Of a stretch of DNA of 64,000 nt, positions 45,330-55,422 are shown piece by piece; position 1 is the stretch's first letter, and the number at the start of each line of letters is the position of its first letter. The translations under genes and the position numbers were made by a program. Origin of the DNA: Multifurca ochricompacta (Eukaryota; Basidiomycota; Agaricomycetes; Russulales; Russulaceae). The stretch covers positions 1 through 64,000 of the forward strand of contig WTXG01000165.1 in the NCBI GenBank assembly GCA_022496185.1, written 5' to 3'. The notes beneath the pieces were generated by a model. It was not told the origin of the DNA, ran no database searches, and saw nothing but the letters and a program-made list of their open reading frames with translations.

Positions 45330-45714
45330 AGATTTTCATTTTTATTGCGCCTCAGCTCGATGCTGTGCTTTCAAGCGGCGTCTCAGTGTTGAGGGTGGTG
45401 TTAGAATCGGTTTGCGCTCTATCACCCTGTCATTCGTCGGTAGTACTCTCCGACGGGGCTTCCCGGAACTGGAACCAGAGGGTAACACCTCATTTTCATC
45501 ACCAGCCATGCCACCGACTAGGTCGCTGCCACCCTCCCGCGAATCCCCACCCTGAGCGGGAATCTGCGGCGGGGCGGCCTTGTTGGTGATCTTGAATTGT
45601 GGGTCTTTCTGTGGGCCTTTCTTTGAAGAGGAGATGGCTGTTGCCGGTGTGGATTGTCGTCGTGCTGACTCGCCAGTGTTAGCGGTAGTAAGAGAGGTAG
45701 TTGAAGGTGCTCAA
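45330..45714 (-). pseudogene. DUF3835/URI-like C-terminal fragment, copy 3
   Basis: Minus-strand GDENEVLPSGSSSGKPRR and NDRVIERK tail as at 41.07 kb. Joins the IML2 tail at about 45690-45715 at a similar junction to the 50.77 kb copy (taagagaggtagttgaagg). Confidence 0.5.
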
Positions 45715-45768
45715 GGTGACCGGGTCATCCGGGGAGCGAAGTGGATTTGAGTTCTCGGTTAGAGAGTC
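45715..45768 (+). pseudogene. IML2 3'-end duplicate, copy 2 (left part)
   Basis: ggagcgaagtggatttgag, then tctcggttagagagtc, equals the last IML2 exon near 30370-30404. It lacks about 25 bases present in the native gene just upstream. It is cut at 45768 by a LINE and resumes at 46552. Confidence 0.75.
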
Positions 45769-46551
45769 TTTTTTTTTCGACTTTATTACGCGCTTCAGGG
45801 CCTATGCTCAGATCACGCGGCTACTACTAGGGACATAGTAACCACTGTGGAGGGGGTGGAGAGAACAATGAAGTTCAATAGTAAAACCCCGCCGGGGAAA
45901 GCAGTTCAAGTAAGTGTGTGGAAAATAATGAAAGGTAGAGAGTAAGGAAAGAAAGAGGAAAGAGAGACTGGCAAAGAAGTTTTTACCTACGACCCTCGAT
46001 ATCACCTGCTCGGCATAATCCGGCTCCCGGGGTTGCTCCGACGAAAAGGGCCTTGTGAAGGCCCGCGTATCTTAAATGAATGTGAAGAGAATAGTCCACT
46101 GGGGTGGGTCCAGGGCCCAGCGCGGGAGAAACTGGAGGACCTCCTGTCTGGCGGCGTAGAGTGGGCAGTCCAGTAGGATGTGGAGGGGGAGGAGTCCTCG
46201 CAGGTACACAGTCGAGCGCTGCTCGGCAATGAAGGCGTTGTTGAACCGGGAAAGGATCAGGATAGGCCGGACCGGATCAGAGGTGACCGGTGTTGACCGG
46301 TGTTGCCGGTGCAGATTGTAATGATGACATTCCCCTTGTTTATTATGATTACTTATGATTAAGACATAATCCGTTTTTGACCATTCATAACTGAATTATC
46401 TTGCTACCTGAGTAGCGCTTATCTAACCTCAGCTGCGTTTTATCAGGCATGGCCTGTGGCAAGATGCATGGCAGTGGAGGTGGTAAGCCGGCTGAATGAG
46501 ACAGGCTGGGGTCTAGTCATGGCGGACCCCAGAGAGGGTTGGTTAAACCCG
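45769..46551 (-). mobile_element. 5'-truncated LINE inserted in IML2-tail copy (16-bp TSD)
   Basis: Poly(T) at 45769-45777, then cgactttattacgcgcttca, the same tail as the half-LINE. Minus-strand coding text CPLYAARQEVLQFLPRWALD matches a LINE C-terminus. Flanking repeats tctcggtt(a/g)gagagtc (45753-45768 and 46552-46567) differ at one base, and IML2-tail DNA continues across. An LTR-like scrap (about 46255-46442) interrupts the LINE, which resumes with ggcctgtggcaagatgcatg (46450), matching 6882. Confidence 0.8.
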
Positions 46552-47135
46552 TCTCGGTTGGAGAGTCGGATCGCGATGTTGCATGATGAGATTGTGCTCA
46601 AGCGTGAGTTGCTTGGTATTGAGTTTGGTGAATAAACAGAAAGAAACAAGATTCCAATTTTTTATTTTTATTTTTCTTATTCCTTTTTTGTTTCTGCTTT
46701 GTTTTTTATTGTTTATTTCGATGTAAGAGTAGTGGTAACAAGTGGTGAACAAATGGTGTGGGAAATAATATTGAAGCTCTACCCGGAGTGACCCGGGAAG
46801 TAAGGAAAAGGGCGGGCCGATTACCTTGGACCTTGGACCTTGGACCTTGGACTTTGAACCTTGGACTTCATTCCTTCAATCCCCCACTTCATACTGTTTC
46901 GAATGCGCATCAAAAAAAAAACCGCCAAACCAAGTTTTCTCATGACCATGTACCCGTAATAAGTTCCGTTGAGGGGGTTTTTTTTTTGTTTCATTTTTCA
47001 GTGTTCAGTTCCACCGTTTCTTCTTTTATCAGGCCTCATTTTTTATAATCGCCGCCATCTTTTTGTATATGACAGAAAACAAATACCGACTGAACAGGGT
47101 TAGTACCCTACTGGATACTTCGTGCCCTTGACCCC
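46552..47135 (+). pseudogene. IML2 3'-end duplicate, copy 2 (right part)
   Basis: Continues the copy cut by the LINE: gagagtcggatcgcgatg, cttggtattgagtttgg, then 3' UTR words up to tgtatatgacagaaaaca. Non-functional tail. Confidence 0.75.
46823..46866. repeat. Heptamer tandem repeat (ttggacc)
   Basis: Five to six imperfect ttggacc/ttggact units. The other IML2-tail copies have a single cttggacttt at this place, so it expanded after duplication. Confidence 0.85.
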
Positions 47136-47621
47136 GACGTGTCGTTCTGACGGAGAAAGGTGGGATGACTGGGCGGCACAGAAATCACACGTCAAACTAG
47201 CTCTCTTGTCGGTGGCCAATCCCGGCCGAGTGCAGAATATTTGTGAATGGTTTGTGCCTACTCACCCTCCCCCCCTTAGCACTGAGCCAACCGCGACCAT
47301 ATCAGGGCGCCTTGCTTGACTTGCTACGCGTATTAGTTGGGGCTACTCCCTTATTATGGAGAATGGGCAGTCTCTGAAAGCACTTCCTCCTGCACGCAGA
47401 AAGCATGCATGGGACTAGATTTCCCTGCGAAGGGGAATGGCCTACTTACATCTCTCACTGAACTCGTTCAATAATTCCGCCCTTGTCGTCCAAAGTATCT
47501 CTATTGGCTACTAGCTAGCTTGGGACAAACCCTACACGCTTTTCAACGGTACCCCCACCCGTAGCTAGACCCGACGTGAAGACAGTACGGCTCGTGGCCC
47601 AATTTCGACAGGATCTCATCC

Positions 47622-48543
47622 TTACTTGAAAATCTGGTCGTACAGCGATTCGTGTTTCTTCAAAACATGCTTTTTGTACGTATAAAGCCTCCCCCCTCTC
47701 CACATGAAATCTAGACACACGTCACACCGCTCTTTTGACTTGTGATTGTCTCTTTTGTGTCGGTTCAGGCCCTGTGGTTGCTTGTAATGGGAACCACATG
47801 ATGTGCACTGAAATCGTTTCCCAGCAGTTTGGTTCCTCTTTGCGCCTCGATTCTGCGGGAGAGCACCTTTCAGGGAGGGCGGTATGGTACAGTCTGGGAC
47901 TGGTTGGACAGGCTGCTGGGTGTCGACTGGGAAGTGGTCGTTGTTGAGAGCCTGTGATGGTGCTTTCGGGACAGGGAAGTGGTCCAGAAGGAAGCCCCCA
48001 GTCTCTAAAGCCATGAATTGCTGCAAACGTGTGTCTAGGACCGGTTGGACTGTTCTCTGGGTGTCTATGTCGAAGTAGTAGTCGTTCAGAGCCTGTGATG
48101 GTGGGAAATGGTTCGGAAGGAACGCTCCAGTCTCTAGAACCGTGAGTGGCGGCAACGCTGCGTCTCCGATAGAGGTCTGATTCTTCTATGAATACCAGTA
48201 AGTCTCGTAGCGACTTGGAAAAAATTTAATTTTGACGTACCTTGTAGGGCTCGAAGAGCTCTGTTGAGGGCAAATAATATTGGGGGTCAGAAATTGTATA
48301 ATCTCTGAATTCCAACAATTCCTCGACATGTATATTATCCTCCGTGGTAGATGTGGGTTGGTTGTCTATGCTCGCCTGCAGAAATTAATTTTATTCGTAG
48401 GCCCTACTCTCGAATTAGTAGGAAATTGAACTCACTTGAACAGGGTTGATATTGCAGATGTCAATGGAAAGCGGGTACCGGAAATATTTACGGGTTTCTA
48501 GAGGGGTTATCTGGGGCGTTAGGGAGTGTTGAAGTATGTTCAT
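47622..48543 (-). CDS. C2H2 zinc-finger paralog ZF4, intact
   Basis: Three exons in phase (48543-48436, 48375-48241, 48176-47622), 265 residues. Exon 1 MNILQHSLTPQITPLETRKY; exon 2 ends LFEPYK. Exon 3 has only about three of the 40-residue repeats, one shortened by loss of VPKA. The basic linker, finger 1 (CxxC-12-HxxxxH) and the long-spaced finger 2 (CDVCLDFMW..HVLKKH) are nearly identical to ZF3. Copy-number variation of the repeat is the main difference from ZF3. Function unknown. Confidence 0.7.
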
Positions 48544-48879
48544 CCTTCTGCCGTATGAAGCACTACTGGGGACAATTTACAGTATCAGAACAGAATTTAT
48601 ATCTTCTGAACGTGTTTGCTTCCTCGTAGTTAGATGGGTGCCATTGGCGCCTGTCTTATTTCTTGATGTGGTACGGAACAGTCGAAAGAACCTGAAAGCG
48701 CCGAGGACCTTGGCCCTGCCAGTGATTGAACTTTACTGCAATAGGGAACGGCGGTTTCTCGTACAGGTAGCACTACAGTACTTATATTTTTAATCAGGGT
48801 AGCATAAGAGGGTCAGCAGGGAGATTGGGCACCGGTTTTTCAGGGTCTTGCATACCGAGGGTTGTCGATCCATTATGGA

Positions 48880-49040
48880 CGGTCTCTCACTTGCGTGATA
48901 GCTCACTTACTAACCTTTTCATGTGGTTCATTTCAATGTAAATTATTGGGGTATTTACGACCACTTTTACTTGTAGTAGCTGCACACGGAATATAAATTG
49001 GATTCAAAAAAAAATGAAGTTCCAGATCCACTTTTCACCC
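48880..49040. repeat. Unit spacer repeat, second copy
   Basis: Same block as 39510-39650 (ccttttcatgtggttcattt, gtagctgcacacggaatata). Here the tRNA-like piece is absent. Confidence 0.7.
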
Positions 49041-50380
49041 TTAGAAGTACAAACATCTCAACCCGGCCGCGAGTGTCAGAGGTGTGGCTGACATTATTTC
49101 TGTAGTTATTTCTTTCACCCGTTAACTAGTAGGTGGTAAAGACTAATTAAATATCTAGTTTTGAACGTTACAACTGCGCTCAACAGTGCGCCCCCCCAAA
49201 GGAATTGATGATTTATCTTATACCTGATGAGTAGTGATCGGCCGGAAAGAGTACTTTAATTAAGGAGATAAATGATGACAAGGGGCAAGGTGGAAAGCGC
49301 CGAAAACAGGAGAGAATAGGCCGCGAGTCAGGTGGTTTGTAGTTTCCATGGTGCCAGTAACGTAATTTAACCAATATATCCGCAAATGGGCAACGGCGCT
49401 CGTTCCCGCCTCGCTCCACCGCTCCCCCTCCTGCCGGGCCTCTCTTCTGGCACACTCCCCCCCTGCGGCTCCCTCCCCTCAGACAGCGCCTTCCGCTGGC
49501 CCTGTGACTGGGCCGGCGTCACTGGCCGCTACCCTCTTACAACTTCCCACGGCTTCCCCGCGTGGGTCTGAGGCCTTTGGTCGTTCACTTAGTACCCGGT
49601 AGTCTTCTCAAAGACAAGTATCGAAACTAGATCACATATTAAGGCGCGCGAATGAAGGAGCGAGACAGCCTAATCATACTTCCATACCAAAGGAAACAAG
49701 GAATTCCCCCAAAGGGAGGATTTCACCAAAATTTGAAGCTCATTCGGGCTTCCAGAGGCCCACAGCGTGGTGCGCGCACGCTCCTCCTAAGCCTCCAGCG
49801 AATCAAAATCCGCAATTTTTCATCCAAGTCGATAACGTAATCCCTTATATCTTGATTATGTACGGTCACGGAGGTTAGGAGTCCTGTCTTTTCGTCGGTA
49901 AGGTGACAACTGTGTGCGCACGCACTTTCATTCCATATGGTAGCCGCGCGATTTAAGGACTTGTCCTGAATAAAAAAAAATAAAATAAAAAGACATCCCA
50001 ACTATGGCTAGTGGCTATAAAGCCTGTGCCACGTTTTCGATGGGCCAAAATTGCGGCCATAAGCTGCGAACGGGAAGGAAAGCTGAAACTTTCAATTCTA
50101 CCTTTTTTTTCTTTGAGACCGCCGAGGCAGGTGGCACTAAAGCATGCGGAATAACCCGACACTGTACAAACCCATAACCTATAATTCCTTTAAAAAGAAA
50201 AGAGTAACTCCAATCGGGACCATGTACTTAATTTTGAGGCTGAGCATCGCAGAGGGGGCTTGCTCGCGTCTATGTACATTGTGCGTTGTTGTGAAGCTGC
50301 TATCATGGCGAAAATTAAACAAACAAACAAATATGCAAAACGCGCGCTCTAAGATACATGAGTTCGTTTTTAGAAAGGTA
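49041..50380. repeat. Unit left flank, fourth copy
   Basis: gatgagtagtgatcggcc (49225), ccaatatatccgcaaatggg (49370) and gctagtggctataaagcctg (50008) match the other unit flanks. Short open frames only; no gene. Confidence 0.5.
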
Positions 50381-50815
50381 ATTGGGAGCAGTAAGCGTGA
50401 GAGACATCAGATTTTTATCTTATTGCGCCTCAGCTCGATGCTGTACTTTCAAGCGTGTCAGTGTTGAGGGTGGTGTTAGAACCGGTTTGCGCTCTATCAC
50501 CCTGTCGTTCGTCAGTAGTACTCTCCGACGGGGCTTCCCGGAACTGGAACCAAAGGGTAGCACCTCAATTTCATCACCAGCCATGCCACCGACTAGGTCG
50601 CTGGCACTCCCGGGAATCCCCACTCTGAGCGGGGATCCGCGGCGGGGCGCCCTGTTGGCGATCTTAAATCGTGGGTCTTCCTGTGGGCCTTTCTTTGAAG
50701 AGGAAATGGCTGTTGCCGGTGCGGGTTGTCGTCGTGCTGGCTCACCAGTGCGTTGGTAGTAGTAAGAGAGGTAGTTGAAGGTACTCAAGGTGACCGGGTC
50801 ATTCGGGGAGCGAGG
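50381..50815 (-). pseudogene. DUF3835/URI-like tail joined to IML2 scrap, copy 4
   Basis: The minus frame 50788-50420 ends NDRVIERKPVLTPPSTLTRL as in the other copies. From about 50772 the plus strand is IML2 exon DNA (gaaggtactcaaggtgaccg, then cggggagcgagg) with the same internal deletion as the 45.7 kb copy. It is cut at 50816 by the chromovirus LTR. Confidence 0.6.
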
Positions 50816-51555
50816 TGTAACGGGTGCTTCTATCCCGCGCTTGCTATGTAAGATTAGATAAGATGTAGAGATCGTGGTAACTCAGAGGTGAAAATATCCT
50901 AGTCGGAAAGCTGCCCAGAACGCGGAGATTAATGCACGCGTAAGGCTTGAAGCAGTCAGAGGACTCTGCCTTGCTTATGCAGCAAGAATAGACCTATATT
51001 GAACTTTGCTAAGAGCCTACAGCCCCAAGAGGACAAGATTAGCTGGGCCTGAGTAAATACAAAGATAAAGCGCACCTACAGCCCCAAGAGGACAAGATGG
51101 GGTCTGCAGCGTGCTACAGGGTGTCTTTAAATACGTTCTAGTACTATCCTACGAAATACCAAAGCCGATCGAGCGTGCGATGTAAATCTAAGTAGTTATC
51201 AGTGGCTTACTCTTTTAAGTACCCTGACACATCTTGTTTACTAACGCGCGATCGTTTCTGCCGGTCTGGCATTATCTAAAATACATACTAGACTACTTTA
51301 GATCACTCTATAATCAAATTATTAATTTGTATTACTCAAACAATGGCCGCGTGTATCTATCAGTGTCCATTGCTGCGTAGGGCAGCGACTACTTTGCATC
51401 GCGTGGACCGGGTCAGATCGGTCCAAACTCCTCCTTATCTTATCTAAGTCTAAGAAGGTCGACTTTGCAAGACACGCAATCGCGTGATGCCCTCAGGATG
51501 ATTTTCAATCGGTCCGGGATGGCAAAAATGCGCATCCAGGACAGTACCCCCCTTC

Positions 51556-53175
51556 TCAGGGCGTTGCGTCCTCGCAAGCCTCAGTGAAATAAAGTGGCGA
51601 TTGCCATGGAGCGGACATGAAGGCGAGCGTGGCTATCTTTCGTGGCACACCAGGGTGTCGAGCGTAAAAGTCTCTGACAGCCTCCTGAGCGAGCTTGAAG
51701 TTTCTGGCCAGCTCCCATGAGTCCTCCCCTTCGCCGTATCCTTTCCACCGCACAAGGAATTTGAGTGTTCGACCGAACAGTTTCGCATCGCGAATATGGT
51801 CAACCTCATACTTTTCCTCACCCTCGACCAGTACAGGGTCAGGCGGTGGCGGCATAAGTCCATTAACGTCATTGCCTTTGTAGGGACTAAGGCGATCCAC
51901 ATGGAATACATTGTGGATTCTCAGCGCTGCCGGGAGTTCCAACCGATAATCAAGATCGCCAATCTTCTCGATAATCTTAAAGGGACCCATCTGTTTTGGC
52001 CCTAATTTCTGAGAAGGTTGGTGTATCTTAATGTTCTTGGCTTGGAGCCATACCATATCGCCTGTGCTGAAGCGATAAGATTGGTGGTAACCCGGCCCGG
52101 CGATCATGCGTTCTTTGCTAAGTCGCAGCGCTGCCTCAGCATCTGTCCTGGCAAGACGGAGCTGTTGAAGTCGCTTGTCTAAACTGGGAATGCCTGTAGG
52201 GCGCCCAGCTGGAATCGTGAAGTCCGGCGTGTACCCGTAGAGTAGTTCAAAGGGTGTGTGGCCGGTCGCGGATGTCAATCTCGCGTTTAACACGAATTCC
52301 GCAGTGGGTAGTAGTTCGATCCAATCATCCTGATGCTTATCTACGAACATACGCAAATACTGTTCTATTTCTTGGTTTTTGCATTCTGCCTGTCCGTTAG
52401 CTTGAGGATGATACGCTGTGGTCAAACTACTGTCTATTCCCAGGTGCTTTAAAGCGGCCCGCATTGTCCGTGCTGCAAACTGTGGTCCCCTGTCGCTGAC
52501 GATAGACTTAGGGATCCCATGCAGCGGGAAGATCTCGTTATAGTAGATCTGCCCTACACCATCTGCCGTGATGCCGCTGGTCACAGGGAAGAAGTGGACT
52601 TGTTTCGTATAGTGGTCCACTATCGTTAATATTGCGTCTTTCCCTTGTGAAGAAGGAAGCCCAGTGATCAGATCAACTCCGATGATCTGCCAGGGTCCCT
52701 CCGGTACTTCGTGCGGCTGTATAGGCGCTGTAGGGTGCTGGTCGATCCTGTAGCGTTGACAGCGATCGCAGCCCTCTACGTACTTGGCGATGTATGTAGA
52801 CATACGCGGCCACCAATAATAACGGCTGACAAGTTCTATAGTCCCATTTTTACCGGGATGTCCTGCAGTAACCGAATCATGACACTGTTTAATAATATCT
52901 TTTCTGAGATCCGGTACATTGGGTACATAAAGTTTTCCCTTGTAATAAACGAGACCATCTTCCTCCTCCCAGTGAGAAACGCCATCAGTAAGAGCGCGCG
53001 GAGCGGATCTGGATAGGGATTTCAACCCCTCTATGACTTCCGCTTCGCGTGCGCCTGCTGCTCTGATGCGATCTGTGAGAGGAGAGCTCTCTGGCTTGTA
53101 ATGGGTACGTGCGGCCCGGAGAAACTGTTCCGGCTTGAGGACTTGTACCTGACGGTTGTCCTCACTGTCATACAC
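51556..53175 (-). CDS. Integrase with chromodomain (pol, downstream part)
   Basis: 539-residue open frame. It has a zinc-binding region (..GHPGKNGT..CDRCQRYR) and an integrase core with catalytic D in IIGVDLITGLP, D in IVSDRGPQF and E in NGQAECKNQEIEQYLR. A GPF-like segment (PKQMGPFKI) and a C-terminal chromodomain follow (EVDHIRDAKLFGRTLKFLVR, WKGYGEGEDSWELARNF). Chromodomains direct integration toward particular chromatin. It lies in frame with the RT ORF, separated only by a TGA at 53191-53193. Confidence 0.9.
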   Translation of the reverse strand: MYDSEDNRQVQVLKPEQFLRAARTHYKPESSPLTDRIRAAGAREAEVIEGLKSLSRSAPRALTDGVSHWEEEDGLVYYKGKLYVPNVPDLRKDIIKQCHDSVTAGHPGKNGTIELVSRYYWWPRMSTYIAKYVEGCDRCQRYRIDQHPTAPIQPHEVPEGPWQIIGVDLITGLPSSQGKDAILTIVDHYTKQVHFFPVTSGITADGVGQIYYNEIFPLHGIPKSIVSDRGPQFAARTMRAALKHLGIDSSLTTAYHPQANGQAECKNQEIEQYLRMFVDKHQDDWIELLPTAEFVLNARLTSATGHTPFELLYGYTPDFTIPAGRPTGIPSLDKRLQQLRLARTDAEAALRLSKERMIAGPGYHQSYRFSTGDMVWLQAKNIKIHQPSQKLGPKQMGPFKIIEKIGDLDYRLELPAALRIHNVFHVDRLSPYKGNDVNGLMPPPPDPVLVEGEEKYEVDHIRDAKLFGRTLKFLVRWKGYGEGEDSWELARNFKLAQEAVRDFYARHPGVPRKIATLAFMSAPWQSPLYFTEACEDATP

Positions 53176-53190
53176 GCGATCCGTAGGGAA

Positions 53191-54696
53191 TCAGCTAAGA
53201 GCATCAGCTTGCATTGCTGATCCCTTCTTGTATCTAATCACAAAGTTGAATCTACTGAGGTACAGGGCCCAGCGCGCTTGACGTCGTGTTAAGTCGCGCA
53301 TGCTAGCCCACCATTCCATGTTCTTGTGATCAGTTACAACCTCAAAGGTAGACAGTCCTTCAAGGAAGTGTCGCCAATCCTCCAGTGCTCGGATCAATGC
53401 GAGCATTTCCCAGTCATAAATTTCATAATTACATTCTGCGTCCGACATTGCTTCGGATCGGAATGCGACTGGGTGCCATAGCTCATCGTCGTGTTTCTGC
53501 GACAGTATTCCACCGGTAGCAAATCCGGAAGCGTCTGTCTCCAAGTGCGTGGGCCTCTCGCTATCATAGACTGCTAATATTGGTTTCTCTATGAAGCGTG
53601 CCTTCAGCGCTGCAAACGCATTCATCTCCGCATCGCCCCATTGCCATGGGATATTTTTCTTAGTCAGGTCATGTAAGGGATGTGCTATACCAGCAAAGTC
53701 CTTAATGAAGCGTCGATAGAAGTTAGCGAATCCCACGAAGGCGCGAACGTCCTTCAAATTCTGTGGGATCGGCCACTCTCTGACCGCTTGGACCTTGGCA
53801 GGGTCCATCCTGACCTCTCCGGGACGGATAATCATCCCGAGATACTCCATTTGATCTCTCTCAAATTCGCATTTCTCAGGCTTGAGGAAAAGGTCATACT
53901 CTTGGAGACGGCTAAGTACTTTACGCACGTCTTTCCGATGTTTCTCCAAGTTAGATGAAAATATAAGTATATCATCCATGTATACTGCGACCTCTCCTCT
54001 TGCAATCATGTCAGCGAAGACTGAGTTCATCAACGCCTGGAAGGTGGCAGGACTATTGGTCAGGCCAAAGTACATAACGCGCGGTTCGTATAATCCACGG
54101 TTAGTAGCAAAGGCCGCCTTGTATTCGTCCCCTTCCTTAATTCTGACGTTGTGATATCCCCATCTGACATCGAATTTGGTGAAGATCCTAGCATCTTTCA
54201 GCCGGTTAATGATGTCCGCAGCAAGCGGTAGCGGATAACGGTTTTTAATTGTAATTTTGTTAAGAGGACGGTAATCCTGTATAAGTCTTAATTTCCCGTC
54301 CTTCTTTTTCAGGAAGAACACGGGGACGGCCATTGGTGACTTAGATGGTACAATGTATCCCTTTCGTAAGTGTTCATCAATAAATTTGTCTAGCTCCGCT
54401 TGCTCGTTCGGTGCCATGGGGTAGATCTTAGTCTTCCAGTGCGTCTTAGCGCCTGGTTCTAAATCTATTTCATGATCCCATGGTTGATGCTGAGGGAGTC
54501 TCTGTGATTCCTCCTCGGAGAAAACTTTCGCGAAGTCCCAGTACTGCGAGGGTACCATCTCCTCAAAAGATCTACTGCCCCTTTTCAGGTTCTCACGCTC
54601 GGCTATTTGCTGTGAATATGTATAGCCGGCTAGACACCAGACTTGATCGGACAGCGTCTCCAGGACTCCGGTTCGACACAGTGATCGGCGCTCCAT
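53191..54696 (-). CDS. Reverse transcriptase and RNase H (pol, upstream part)
   Basis: 501-residue open frame. RT has PMAVPVFFLKKKDGKLR, a YMDD catalytic box (VAVYMDDILIFSS) and LGMIIRPGEVRMDP. RNase H has THLETDASGFATGG and FEVVTDHKNMEWW, ending MQADALS at a TGA (53193-53191). Frame-matched pol text continues past the stop (FPTDRVYDSEDN), where a CGA arginine codon would be usual, so a single transition would explain the break. ATG at 54696 is not the true start; protease-linker text (MGLPWLRRNNPSIDW) lies upstream in another frame. Confidence 0.88.
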   Translation of the reverse strand: MERRSLCRTGVLETLSDQVWCLAGYTYSQQIAERENLKRGSRSFEEMVPSQYWDFAKVFSEEESQRLPQHQPWDHEIDLEPGAKTHWKTKIYPMAPNEQAELDKFIDEHLRKGYIVPSKSPMAVPVFFLKKKDGKLRLIQDYRPLNKITIKNRYPLPLAADIINRLKDARIFTKFDVRWGYHNVRIKEGDEYKAAFATNRGLYEPRVMYFGLTNSPATFQALMNSVFADMIARGEVAVYMDDILIFSSNLEKHRKDVRKVLSRLQEYDLFLKPEKCEFERDQMEYLGMIIRPGEVRMDPAKVQAVREWPIPQNLKDVRAFVGFANFYRRFIKDFAGIAHPLHDLTKKNIPWQWGDAEMNAFAALKARFIEKPILAVYDSERPTHLETDASGFATGGILSQKHDDELWHPVAFRSEAMSDAECNYEIYDWEMLALIRALEDWRHFLEGLSTFEVVTDHKNMEWWASMRDLTRRQARWALYLSRFNFVIRYKKGSAMQADALS

Positions 54697-55330
54697 ACGG
54701 CTAGCCGATATGCGTTCGACAGATCCATCTCCTCAGCGATCCCGCTCTCGGAGTCGATCATCAGTTCACCCTTGCTCCAGTCAATGCTTGGGTTGTTACG
54801 TCGCAGCCAAGGAAGCCCCAATATAATTTTCTCTGGTCCTAAGTCTGTGACCAGGAAACGGTGGCTCTCCTCCCGTTGGCCTATTATAATCGCTAGCGAT
54901 ACATAATGCGTGATATCCCCTGCTCGATTATGCGTCCCATCAATATTATGAATTTTTATGGGTGATCGAGTGGGATTTGAAGCATCTTCCGGTGCTGAGC
55001 GAATTTCTCGTCCAGGAACAGTGCAGTAGCCCCTGAATCTACCATAGCTGCTGTCGTGTATAGGTGGTTTCTTCCTCGCAATGTAACGTAAATATGAAAA
55101 TGCTGAGTATCGTGCTTCGTCTCAGGTAAAATACATGCAGTTATCTTATCTAAGTAATCAGCCTCATCAATGAAAACGTTTTTAATTTTCTGCGAGACCG
55201 AATCTGACGCGATTACACAATTATTTACACTATTTACAGAGACCGTTTCACAGACAGTTGTATCAGAACTTCTTGAACGCTCGTAAATACATTGGAATCA
55301 GAATCAATAAACACACTATTTACACATGCT
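54630..55330 (-). pseudogene. Aspartic protease region of the chromovirus, decayed
   Basis: Between the gag knuckle and RT. The linker MGLPWLRRNNPSIDWSKG is clear near 54821-54770. The protease core is broken by frame changes and I cannot show an intact DTG triad. Confidence 0.55.
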
Positions 55331-55422
55331 GCCTCAGTCGCAGCTGGAACTGAGACAGTTTCTAAAAAGACGCCTTCAACGCCTCCATTTCTTTCCGTAG
55401 TGATTCTACCTGCACCTTCAAA

